NCBI GenBank assembly: GCA_020848015.1 | Contig: JADLBA010000110.1 | Coordinates: forward strand, 1-10,335 | From: Crocinitomicaceae bacterium | GTDB lineage: Bacteria > Bacteroidota > Bacteroidia > Flavobacteriales_D > Sanyastnellaceae | Direction of reading: 5' to 3' | DNA length: 10,335 nucleotides | Shown: positions 1 to 7,328 of the stretch, piece by piece | Layout: the number at the start of each line of letters is the position of its first letter | How positions within the stretch are numbered: the stretch's first letter is position 1 | Program-made: the position numbers and the translations under genes | Notes under the pieces: model-generated | Told to the model about the DNA's origin: nothing | Databases searched by the model: none | The model's input: the letters and a program-made list of their open reading frames with translations, nothing else

Positions 1-1
1 C

Positions 2-883
2 AATGTTTCCACCGTTTTAAAGATCATTGGTATTTATGGTTTGCTAATCCTATTGCTGTCTCTCGGTAAAAGACATATATTTGAAAGTAGCATTCCTGTA
101 ACAGAACTGTTCTCCTCTTCTTCAGCTTCTGGATTCAATTGGGCAAAAGCATTTGTAGGTGTGTTATGGTCCTATACAGGATGGCACTATGCGAGCTTTG
201 TAACGGGAGTGGCTATCAATCCGAAAAGAAATGTCCCCATTGCCATGATCGCCGGTACACTCATCGTAACACTCTCGTATGTGCTCTGTAATATTGGCTA
301 TCTCAGTGTGCTAAGTGTTGATGAAATAAAAGGAACCACTACGCTTGCCGCCGATGCTGCAGGACGGGTTTTTCCGGGTGGCGATATTGCCGTTTCAGTG
401 TTGATTGCGCTTTCTGTTTTCGGATGTGCGGGGATCTATGTTCTCGCTACTCCGCGCATCATTCAGCAGATGTCCACCGAGGGATTGTTTTTTGAAATAT
501 TCGGCAAGGCTCATCCAAAATTCGGAGTGCCGGTAAATGCTATCCTACTGCAATCTGCCTGGGCAATCGTACTCGTTTTTTATTGGGGAAAATTTGAATC
601 ACTCTATACTTATGTAACGATCACCGAGTGGTTCTTTCTATTGATGGCTTGTGCAGGGTTATTTATAGTACGTTATAAAAAGAAAAGCGATACCGGTGAA
701 ATAGCCTTTAAATCACCACTCTTCCCGTTGCTTCCGATTATTTTTATTGCGGTGATAGGATGGTTCATCGTGAAAAATGCTAAGTCTGAAAATCCCGCGG
801 CATACTATGGCCTTCTTATAATTCCTGTCGGAGCAATCGTTTATTACCTCTATAAAGTTTTCGGCAAGAAAGCAATTCGATAA
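2..883 (+). CDS. Amino-acid permease, APC superfamily (LAT-like), 5' end missing
   Basis: This is the C-terminal 293 residues of an inner-membrane amino-acid transporter. The frame is open to the left edge with no credible start, so the N-terminal helices lie outside the window. About eight hydrophobic segments are visible, near residues 8-21, 48-70, 77-102, 129-152, 176-196, 203-224, 241-258 and 267-284. The segment at 51-61 (FVGVLWSYTGW) followed by NPKRNVPIA at 73-81 matches the 'F.G.W.Y.GW ... NP.RN.P' pattern of the partly unwound sixth helix in L-type APC permeases. TPRIIQQMSTEGL at 150-162 is the usual loop after helix 8. The tail ends with a short basic stretch (KKAIR). From the family I infer uptake or exchange of neutral amino acids. 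The substrate cannot be read from this fragment. The gene is followed by a 263-base spacer and a gene on the same strand that has no evident functional link. Confidence 0.9.
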   Translation, partial: NVSTVLKIIGIYGLLILLLSLGKRHIFESSIPVTELFSSSSASGFNWAKAFVGVLWSYTGWHYASFVTGVAINPKRNVPIAMIAGTLIVTLSYVLCNIGYLSVLSVDEIKGTTTLAADAAGRVFPGGDIAVSVLIALSVFGCAGIYVLATPRIIQQMSTEGLFFEIFGKAHPKFGVPVNAILLQSAWAIVLVFYWGKFESLYTYVTITEWFFLLMACAGLFIVRYKKKSDTGEIAFKSPLFPLLPIIFIAVIGWFIVKNAKSENPAAYYGLLIIPVGAIVYYLYKVFGKKAIR

Positions 884-1146
884 TAGATGTTTCGATGAAA
901 AAACAAAGAGAGATCGAGGTAATATTGTTTCAATCCGGCAAATCAGAACTGCCCTGCATTGCTAAAGTACCACCGGTGCTATCGCGCTGCAATTTCTCCT
1001 TCCCCGCAGCAGGATTTAATGAAGCGGCTATCTATTTCGAAAAATCACTTTACTCACACAATTACAACCTACTATACATCAATAGAGACGATAGGCAAAA
1101 AAATTCTGTCTGTAGCTTTCTTGCAGTCACTTCCATTCACTGAAAA

Positions 1147-2376
1147 ATGACACGGTTAACGGCGCTCCCTATAAATAACAATGTGAGCAGGAAATACCGT
1201 CTAATAACACTGTGCTTTTTTTCTATTTCATTTTTGACGGCATTTTCACAACAAAATGATACCCTCAGAAGCCTTTCTGAGTTTTCGTTTAACCAGCATT
1301 TGGGAAGGCTGATCAAGATATATGAAGAATTTCCAACAACTGATTTTTCTACGTTGAGTGAATTATCGTTTTCATATAAAACACGGGGGAAAAAAGAATG
1401 GCATATCTATCATAAATATCCTTCGCTCGGTGGATCGCTGATCTTCATATATTTTGGAAACAGCGATACGCTTGGCAACGCCCTGGGGCTGGTTCCGACA
1501 GCACAGTTTGAATATGACCAAAAAAAAGGGAGCTTCTTTTTGCGTGCCGGTCTCGGTATCGCCGCATTCAATCGTCCATACAGACAAGAGGATAATCCCG
1601 GCAACTTAGTACTGGGCTCCACTTTCGAGAATTTATCGGTGCTGCATATCGGCTATTCCTTTTTTTCCGGGAAGAGACTGAGTATGTCGCTGGGTTTATC
1701 AGCGACACACTGTTCCAATTCCCATTTACGGGTACCAAATGTGGGGGCCAACATTTTTTCTGTTTCCTGTGGTTTACGTTGGTCTGAACCACCGAAAATT
1801 CGTTCAATGAAACCCCACCAGGCGGTGGACGATCGCAAAGAAAAAAACAGGCACTTGCATTGGAACCCCGCCATCTCTTTGAATTTTGGATTGCATGAGT
1901 TTCCCGGAACTGTACATCCCATTGGAGGACCGTTATATCCAGTTTACGGCTGCTCTCTTTTTGCATCGCGGGTTTACAGAATGAACGGGCGCATAAGTCT
2001 GGGAGCTTCTTTGTATTATTATAGCGGCTATTATGATTTGATCTTATCGCAACAATTGTTTCCGGAAGGAACGGATGCTGGGAAAAAATCGGTGACCGTT
2101 TCAATCCATGGTGCGCGGGAATGGATTTTTGGGCGATTCGGCCTGATAGTGCAGGCAGGAGTAAATATTTACAGCCCCTTTCTCCGCGAGTTAGCGGAAA
2201 TAAAAAACATTCCTTCAAAAGGTGTGCTCTATCAGTGGACCTCTAACAAAGTCGGTTATCGCTACTCTCCTCTGGGATATACTCAAAAAACAATCAAGCC
2301 TTTTGCAGGAATTTCAGTAAAAGCCAATGGTGGAACTGCCGATTTTTTTGAAGTTTCTATTGGAATAGTACTCTGA
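1147..2376 (+). CDS. PagL/acyloxyacyl-hydrolase-like outer-membrane beta-barrel protein
   Basis: This 409-residue exported protein has a hydrophobic signal segment at about residues 18-33 (LITLCFFSISFLTAFS), with probable cleavage before QQND. The key motif is THCSNSHLRVPNVG at 187-200. PagL lipid A 3-O-deacylases carry H.SN....PN.G there, with His and Ser as catalytic residues, corresponding to His188 and Ser190 here. The rest alternates polar and hydrophobic residues as in transmembrane beta-strands and ends in a typical strand (FFEVSIGIVL). From the family I infer outer-membrane lipid A trimming. The third PagL catalytic residue, Glu at Ser+12, is Asn202 here, so activity is uncertain. At about 400 residues it is much longer than enterobacterial PagL, which I recall as usual for Bacteroidota homologues. 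The ATG at 1147 is used; an in-frame GTG at 1183 would give a more compact signal peptide. The stop lies 8 bases from the end of the convergent gene, which leaves no room for a separate terminator. Confidence 0.75.
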   Translation: MTRLTALPINNNVSRKYRLITLCFFSISFLTAFSQQNDTLRSLSEFSFNQHLGRLIKIYEEFPTTDFSTLSELSFSYKTRGKKEWHIYHKYPSLGGSLIFIYFGNSDTLGNALGLVPTAQFEYDQKKGSFFLRAGLGIAAFNRPYRQEDNPGNLVLGSTFENLSVLHIGYSFFSGKRLSMSLGLSATHCSNSHLRVPNVGANIFSVSCGLRWSEPPKIRSMKPHQAVDDRKEKNRHLHWNPAISLNFGLHEFPGTVHPIGGPLYPVYGCSLFASRVYRMNGRISLGASLYYYSGYYDLILSQQLFPEGTDAGKKSVTVSIHGAREWIFGRFGLIVQAGVNIYSPFLRELAEIKNIPSKGVLYQWTSNKVGYRYSPLGYTQKTIKPFAGISVKANGGTADFFEVSIGIVL

Positions 2377-2384
2377 TTCTGTAC

Positions 2385-3644
2385 TCAGGTCTTCTGCTTT
2401 TCTCTTCGGGCTGCGGGAAACAGAATATTGTTAAGAATCAACCGGTAGCCGGGCGAGTTGGGAAAAAGATTGAGGTCCGTAGGCGGATCCCCGACAAGAT
2501 GCCGGTAATCTTCGGGATCATGGCCTCCGTAATACGTCCATTGCCCCTGACCCAGTTCACCATGAATATACTTTGCGCACTTTATGCTCTTGGTCTCTCC
2601 CATAATAGTAACATTGCTTTTCATAAACTGCTCACGAAACGAGGTGGTCTGTCCCATAAACCCTTTGATCACCTGTGTGTGGTTTTGCGTGAGAATGGTG
2701 GGAATGATGTCCCATTTTGCAGAGAAATCGAAGAGAGTAAAAAAATCGTTCAGTTCGGTGAGTTTGCCGTGATCATCGGTTCCGTCAATATCTGAAAATT
2801 CATAGATCATAGGATCCTTGTCAATCTTGTAGTCTTTAAAGGCAAACCCTTCATTAAATTCCAGTTTTGACTGCGCCTGTGGATCGCTGGGATCACCGTC
2901 GAATACCGCTTCAACAATATCAACGTGCTGTGCTGCGAGCGCAATATCATAAGAGTCTGTGCCGCTGCACATGGTAAATAAAAATCCGCCTCCGACAACA
3001 AAGTCACGGATATTCAGCGCCACTTTTCTCTTCATTTCAGATACTTTGGCAAAACCTAATTCAGCAGCCATGGCCTCCTGTGTTCTCACCTCTTCCTGGT
3101 ACCAGGCAGCATTGCGGAAACTGCGATAAAATTTTCCATACTGTCCCGTAAAGTCCTCGTGGTGCAGGTGCAGCCAGTCGTATTTCGGCAATTCCCCGTG
3201 GACAATCTCGCGGTCGTAAACGACAGTATAGGGAATTTCAGCATAAGTGAGCACGAGAGTTACAGCATCATCCCAGGGTTGTTTTCCGGAAGGTGAATAA
3301 ACGGCGATCTTAGGGGCTACTTCGAGTTTTACTCTTTCCATATTCGTTTCCGGATCAGCAATTTCCGAGTAGATCTGGTTGGCCTGTACATCAGCAATTA
3401 CTTGGAAAGAAACACCGCGAATACCACACTCTTTGGTAATATCGGGGTAATTATCGCAGAGAAAACTGCCTCCGTGATAGTTCAGCAGCCATTCAATATT
3501 GATATTGTTCTGGAGAATCCAGTAAGCAATACCATAGGCTTTCAGGTGATTGGTCTGGCTGCCGTCCATTTTGATCAATATTTTACCTGCATGAGCAATA
3601 GTGGCGGCAATACAAAACAACAGGAGAACTATAGTTTTTTTCAT
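2385..3644 (-). CDS. Exported protein of the family often labelled 'asparagine synthetase B' (function unknown)
   Basis: This is a 419-residue protein. The ATG at 3644 is chosen because it starts a textbook signal peptide (MKKTIVLLLFCIAATIAHA, cleavage after residue 19). The longer reading needs a TTG at 3671 and would bury the signal. The mature protein begins GKILIKMDGSQTNHLKAYG and carries several strongly recognisable blocks: LNYHGGSF (54-61), SGKQPWDDAVT (119-129), YDWLHLHHEDFTGQYG (155-170), GGGFLFTMCSGTDSYD (218-233), ILTQNHTQVIKGF (317-329) and YYGGHDPEDY (371-380). I recall this family from many Bacteroidota, where databases name it asparagine synthetase B. I see no N-terminal catalytic Cys and no ATP-dependent synthetase domain, and it is exported, so that name is almost certainly wrong. 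Cys226 after a glycine-rich strand, plus conserved His residues, might fit a glutamine-amidotransferase or ThuA-like fold, but this is inference. It lies downstream of dnaB on the same strand across a 262-base structured spacer, so it is probably transcribed separately. Confidence 0.8.
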   Translation of the reverse strand: MKKTIVLLLFCIAATIAHAGKILIKMDGSQTNHLKAYGIAYWILQNNINIEWLLNYHGGSFLCDNYPDITKECGIRGVSFQVIADVQANQIYSEIADPETNMERVKLEVAPKIAVYSPSGKQPWDDAVTLVLTYAEIPYTVVYDREIVHGELPKYDWLHLHHEDFTGQYGKFYRSFRNAAWYQEEVRTQEAMAAELGFAKVSEMKRKVALNIRDFVVGGGFLFTMCSGTDSYDIALAAQHVDIVEAVFDGDPSDPQAQSKLEFNEGFAFKDYKIDKDPMIYEFSDIDGTDDHGKLTELNDFFTLFDFSAKWDIIPTILTQNHTQVIKGFMGQTTSFREQFMKSNVTIMGETKSIKCAKYIHGELGQGQWTYYGGHDPEDYRHLVGDPPTDLNLFPNSPGYRLILNNILFPAARREKQKT

Positions 3645-3681
3645 TACTAAGAAAATTGCGGAATACAACAACGCAATTTAC

Positions 3682-3689
3682 CAAAGATT
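3682..3689 (-). promoter_or_regulatory. Possible -7 element for the exported 'asparagine synthetase B'-like gene
   Basis: On the minus strand the octamer reads AATCTTTG, one mismatch from the Bacteroidota -7 consensus TAnnTTTG. It would start transcription about 30 bases before the ATG at 3644. A TTTTG lies upstream but only about 14 bases away, shorter than the usual spacing to the -33 TTG. The call rests on position and a near-match only. Confidence 0.25.
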
Positions 3690-3722
3690 GTTCCGGCGGG
3701 TTTCAAAATACAGTTAAATAGC

Positions 3723-3901
3723 ATGGTTGTCGGGGTAAAATGTATCTGTATAGCTTAAATGCTTATCCATTTTACATTTTTGGTAAAATCAAAATCATCT
3801 GATAATCCGGAGGAGTAAAAAAATGGTTGGGAGGGTTGAATCCGCCTTATTTTTCTTTCTTGAAACAGACTTATTTACTCCGATTTGTGAGCGACAACCA
3901 T
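3723..3901. repeat. Inverted-repeat cluster downstream of dnaB
   Basis: This non-coding spacer is bounded by a perfect 10-bp inverted repeat, ATGGTTGTCG at 3723-3732 and CGACAACCAT at 3892-3901, the latter ending 5 bases before the dnaB stop codon. Inside are GTAAAATG (3735-3742) against CATTTTAC (3768-3775). ATTTTAC (3769-3775) can instead pair with GTAAAAT at 3783-3789 across a 7-base loop. GGAGTAAA (3812-3819) matches TTTACTCC (3874-3881). A second ATGGTTG at 3823-3829 competes for the same right-hand CAACCAT. Several pairings therefore exclude each other or interleave. It could be a dnaB 3' UTR terminator region, a structured leader for the next gene, or a remnant of a small repeat element. 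No target-site duplication is visible. Confidence 0.5.
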
Positions 3902-3906
3902 CTTTG

Positions 3907-5487
3907 TCAGAAGGGTGCTTCATCGCCCGCATAATCAAATGGCTCATCGTCATCTTTCATCAGATTGATCTTTGATGAAACAGTAATGGTAGTAGTATTT
4001 TCTCCTGCGAACGCTGTATTTGATTTCACAGCTTCACCATAATTGTTTTGGCTTTCATAATCAAATCCTTCGAGATTGGTGAATTTCGCAAGGCGACCGA
4101 TAAACCGGAGGCGCACAGCTTTCAGTGCACCGTTCCTGTGCTTTGCGATGATAACCTCAGCAATGCCATCGTTGCTGTTTCCATCAGAATCGGTGGTGAT
4201 ACCGTAATATTCGGGGCGATAAATAAAGCCAACGATATCCGCATCCTGTTCAATTGCACCTGATTCGCGAAGGTCGGAGAGCAGCGGGCGTTTGTCGCCG
4301 CCACGTGTTTCGACCTGGCGCGATAACTGAGAAAGAGCGATGACAGGAACATCCAGCTCTTTTGCAATTTGTTTAATGGAGCGCGAGATGGTTGATATTT
4401 CCTGCTCGCGGTTTCCGGATCTATTGTTCTCGCCTCCGGTGGTCATCAACTGGAGATAATCAATGATCACCATCTGAATACCGTGCTGCGCTTTTAGACG
4501 GCGACACTTTGCGCGGAGTTCAAAAACGGACAGTCCGGGAGTATCATCAATAAATATTGGCGCATCACCAATACGGGAAATGCGCTGGTGCAACTGGTGG
4601 TATTCATGGTCTTGCAAGTTGCCTTTTCTCAACTTGTCGGCATCGAGTTCCGTTTCACTCGCAATGAGGCGTTGCACCAATTGTACACTCGACATCTCTA
4701 AGGAAAATACAGCCACCGGAATCTGGAATTCTACGGCCATATTGCGGGCCATTGAAAGTACAAAAGCTGTTTTACCCATCCCAGGTCGTGCTGCTACAAT
4801 AATCATATCAGACCGCTGCCATCCACCGGTAACCCTGTCTAACTCGGTGAATCCTGATGGTACACCGCTGACACCGCTGGTATTCTTTCTTGCAATTTCA
4901 ATCTGGTCAAGGGCTGTCTTGATGAGCACACTCATCTTATCGTAATTCTTGCGGATATTTCCCTCAGCGATCTGAAACAAATTGTTCTCCGCACTGTCGA
5001 GCAGATCGAATACATCGGTGGTCTCCTCGTAGGCATCTTTTATAATTTCATTAGAAATTCTTATCAACTCGCGCTGAATATGCTTTTGTGCAATGATTCT
5101 TGCGTGCGTTTCAATATTGGCGGTTGAAGCAATGCGGTTAGTAAGTTGGGAGATGTACAACGGGCCTCCTATCAACTCTAACTCAGCGGCTTTCCGCAGT
5201 GCCTGGGTAACGGTAAGGATGTCAATCGGTTCGCCTTTCTGGAAAAGCCCCATGATGGCGGAATAGATCCGTCCGTGCTGGTCTTTGTAAAAACTTTCGG
5301 GCTTGAGGATATCAATCACCGTATTCACAGCGGTCTGCTCGAGCATCATGGCACCGAGCACCGCCTCCTCGAGGTCTATTGCCTGTGGCGGCAACTTCCC
5401 CAATTCAATGCCCATATTCTGGTTCATTGATTCGCGGATCACGTGAATCCGCTCTCTTCTTTTCTGTCTGCTATCTTGTCCGCTCAT
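3907..5487 (-). CDS. dnaB: Replicative DNA helicase DnaB
   Basis: DnaB is the hexameric 5'-3' helicase that unwinds DNA at the replication fork and recruits primase. The protein has 526 residues from the ATG at 5487. A five-codon longer reading would need a TTG at 5502. Positions here are from that ATG. The N-terminal primase-interacting domain spans about 30-170 (LPPQAIDLEEAVLGAMM, then GEPIDILTV). A linker leads to the RecA-like ATPase from about 205: VPSGFTELDRVTGGW, Walker A ARPGMGKT at 233-240, FSLEM with the catalytic Glu at 264, Walker B VIIDYLQL at 340-347, sensor region ALSQLSR near 384-390, LRESGAIEQDAD at 406-417, and KHRNG with the arginine finger near 449-453. There is no intein at the usual Walker A site. 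The C-terminus is acidic (KDDDEPFDY...). Length and motif order are normal for Bacteroidota DnaB. No Shine-Dalgarno precedes the start. Confidence 0.98.
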   Translation of the reverse strand: MSGQDSRQKRRERIHVIRESMNQNMGIELGKLPPQAIDLEEAVLGAMMLEQTAVNTVIDILKPESFYKDQHGRIYSAIMGLFQKGEPIDILTVTQALRKAAELELIGGPLYISQLTNRIASTANIETHARIIAQKHIQRELIRISNEIIKDAYEETTDVFDLLDSAENNLFQIAEGNIRKNYDKMSVLIKTALDQIEIARKNTSGVSGVPSGFTELDRVTGGWQRSDMIIVAARPGMGKTAFVLSMARNMAVEFQIPVAVFSLEMSSVQLVQRLIASETELDADKLRKGNLQDHEYHQLHQRISRIGDAPIFIDDTPGLSVFELRAKCRRLKAQHGIQMVIIDYLQLMTTGGENNRSGNREQEISTISRSIKQIAKELDVPVIALSQLSRQVETRGGDKRPLLSDLRESGAIEQDADIVGFIYRPEYYGITTDSDGNSNDGIAEVIIAKHRNGALKAVRLRFIGRLAKFTNLEGFDYESQNNYGEAVKSNTAFAGENTTTITVSSKINLMKDDDEPFDYAGDEAPF

Positions 5488-5591
5488 CGGGAATATGGTC
5501 AATGGGTGTTTTTTCTCTATCTCATCTTCTCTATTTTTCCAACCATTCGGCTTCTTTCATTTTAATGGGATATTTTTGCGAGAAAAGTTTT

Positions 5592-5599
5592 CAAAGATA
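5592..5599 (-). promoter_or_regulatory. TAnnTTTG -7 promoter element for dnaB
   Basis: The minus strand reads TATCTTTG, an exact match to the TAnnTTTG -7 box used by the Bacteroidota primary sigma factor. It lies in the divergent spacer about 105 bases upstream of the dnaB ATG, implying a 5' UTR near 100 bases. No clear TTG -33 box sits at the expected distance, so this is a half-match. Confidence 0.4.
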
Positions 5600-5783
5600 A
5601 TTCTGCTACTTTCGGATTATGCCGGAGAGTACATTCACTTTTCAGCAATTTCACTCTTTAGATTGTTAGAAAAAGGTATTCGTTTGCTAATCATATAAAT
5701 CTCGGTTAAATAATCTGCTTCTCAGAAGAAGTCTCAAAGACTTTTCAACCGATCTTTCAGCCGTTGATTTTTTTTCTTATGGG

Positions 5784-7088
5784 ATGAAAACAAAAATCCT
5801 CCTTTGGTTGTGTGTGGCAGTGTTCTCACTGTTTTCCTGCAAAAAGGAAGACACCGGTTTTCCTGTCATTACTTTGTACTCTCCATCTGAGGGAGAGTTT
5901 TTTTCATTTGGCTCTCAAATTCATGTTCATTTCAGGGCTACCGATGATCGCGGATTGCACCGTGTGGCTCTGACCATTATTAACGAGGCAGACCATCGCG
6001 TTTTTTTTTCAAAACAATTTTCTTATAGCGGAAATAGGGAGATAGAAGAAAATATCTCGATCACCATCAATGATATTCATCTTGCATCGGGCAGCTATAC
6101 TGTACTCATCACCGCCGATGATGGCCGCAATGAGAAAAAAGTACTCTGTGGAATAGCCATCAATGGAGCGCCAAGAACACTGGAGCGAATACTTGTACTC
6201 CGCCACCCGGATACGTTTACAACGGTGATTGACAGCCTCGGCGACGACGGAAATTTTTTTACAGGCAAAATACTAAACGGAAATTTTTTGCTCGCATCTG
6301 TCATCAACTGGAATAGCATACTCCACCTATCAGGTAAAACAACAGATGGCATCGCTTCCTTTTCACTTCCAGAAATTTTTGAAATCAATCACCTTCATAT
6401 TCCTTTTGGTTTTGGCAATGACCTGTTTACAGATATTTTTACCGATGAGGCGGCGAATGAGACCTGGCTGGGTGCAAACGACGGTTATATCAGGGCGATT
6501 GATGCAAGCGGTAACATATCATCTGTCATCGAAGCCTATTATCCAAAACAGGTGCTTGCCACAGAACATTTTATTTATAGTTATGGCGAAAACGGGGTGC
6601 TACCGCGCAAGTTGGAGGTATTTAATAAGCAGACGGGGCAATTGATACAGACACTGGTAGTAAATGAAAAAATAACCGGCTTGCTTCCTCTTGAATCGGA
6701 AGACCGCATTTTGGTTATCCGCGAAAATGCAGAAGGCAGAAACCTCATTCCTTTTATAAAACAGGGAAATTTTCTCGATGAGTGGACTGCTTTTCACTCA
6801 GCCCATTTTGATCCGGTACTCACATCATGCATTGCTCCCAACGGAGTGGTCATTGCCGATGGAAATGGAATATACTATTATCATCATAACGGATCATTGA
6901 TCGCTTATTCTGGAACAAATTACCATCCTGTTTCGATGGTATGTGAAGACGATGGCTCTGCGATAGTGTGGGTGCTGGAAGAAGGGGTGCTCACTCAATT
7001 GGATGCGACACAGCCGGAGTTTCCAACAGTGAATACATATAATACCGGTGGAAATGTCAGTCGGGTGTTGCTCGTGTATAATAAATAG
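5784..7088 (+). CDS. Surface lipoprotein with Ig-like domain and probable beta-propeller
   Basis: This is a 434-residue lipoprotein. Residues 1-18 form a signal peptide ending in the lipobox LFS|C with Cys19 as the lipidated residue, followed by KKEDTG. Charged KKED directly after the Cys resembles the lipoprotein export signal (Lys then acidic residues) described for surface lipoproteins of Bacteroidota, so I infer surface exposure. Residues about 27-128 read like a single beta-sandwich domain of the DUF4625/Ig-like kind: FPVITLYSPSEGEFFSFG at the start, ATDDRGLHRVALTI, then SGSYTVLITADDG. Residues about 135-434 show repeated short strands with turns such as ANDGYIRAIDASG, IAPNGVVIADGNG and EDDGSAIVWVLEEG, as in WD40/YVTN-type propellers. 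No catalytic motif was seen. It stands alone, divergent from dnaB and convergent with the next gene. A 9-base T run at 6001-6009 lies inside the frame. Its partner or ligand is unknown. Confidence 0.8.
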   Translation: MKTKILLWLCVAVFSLFSCKKEDTGFPVITLYSPSEGEFFSFGSQIHVHFRATDDRGLHRVALTIINEADHRVFFSKQFSYSGNREIEENISITINDIHLASGSYTVLITADDGRNEKKVLCGIAINGAPRTLERILVLRHPDTFTTVIDSLGDDGNFFTGKILNGNFLLASVINWNSILHLSGKTTDGIASFSLPEIFEINHLHIPFGFGNDLFTDIFTDEAANETWLGANDGYIRAIDASGNISSVIEAYYPKQVLATEHFIYSYGENGVLPRKLEVFNKQTGQLIQTLVVNEKITGLLPLESEDRILVIRENAEGRNLIPFIKQGNFLDEWTAFHSAHFDPVLTSCIAPNGVVIADGNGIYYYHHNGSLIAYSGTNYHPVSMVCEDDGSAIVWVLEEGVLTQLDATQPEFPTVNTYNTGGNVSRVLLVYNK

Positions 7089-7227
7089 CCAGTATTTCCT
7101 GACTTACCCTTTTTAGTTCAGTATATTAAACTCAATCCTGGTGCCCATCATTGGAGCTGCCTTCGTTTTATTTTTCCGATAGTGAATTGCATAAACTATC
7201 AAAGTCAATAGAGCAGTTCTCACCTTG

Positions 7228-7278
7228 TTTTCCTGCACAAAAATAATTTTTTAGTACAAAACTTACCGTGCAGAAAAA
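7228..7278. terminator. Hairpin in convergent spacer, possible two-way terminator
   Basis: TTTTCCTGCAC at 7228-7238 pairs with GTGCAGAAAAA at 7268-7278 with one mismatch, giving an 11-position stem with U/A-rich ends in either reading direction. It lies between two convergent genes, where a shared terminator is expected. The loop is long (29 bases), which weakens the call. A second small inverted repeat, GATAGT/ACTATC at 7178-7200, is nearby. Confidence 0.35.
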
Positions 7279-7328
7279 TTTCAAAACAATAAGATTATAC
7301 AGGGCTTCCAATGACTCCAGTCACTTTG

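Noticed and set aside
895..1143. An 82-codon plus-strand frame filling the gap between the permease and PagL-like genes
   Set aside because: No signal, domain or recognisable composition. An overlapping frame of 63 codons is also open, and no ribosome-binding or promoter signal was found. It is more likely a chance frame in a spacer, though its neat fit between the two genes is noted.
1568..2218. A 216-codon minus-strand frame inside the PagL-like gene
   Set aside because: It is antisense to a well-supported beta-barrel gene with a signal peptide and active-site motif. The composition is typical of a shadow frame.
3723..3901. A complete miniature inverted-repeat transposable element
   Set aside because: The terminal repeats are only 10 bp and no flanking target duplication is visible. 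It is kept as an inverted-repeat cluster.
5495..5698. A 67-codon plus-strand hydrophobic frame in the dnaB divergent spacer
   Set aside because: It overlaps the dnaB promoter region, its Phe/Ile content follows from T-rich spacer DNA, and no start signal is seen.
5729..5743. AAGTCT-CAA-AGACTT hairpin upstream of the lipoprotein gene
   Set aside because: The stem is only 6 bp with a 3-base loop and no proper U tract. It may be chance or a small operator, with too little support to call.
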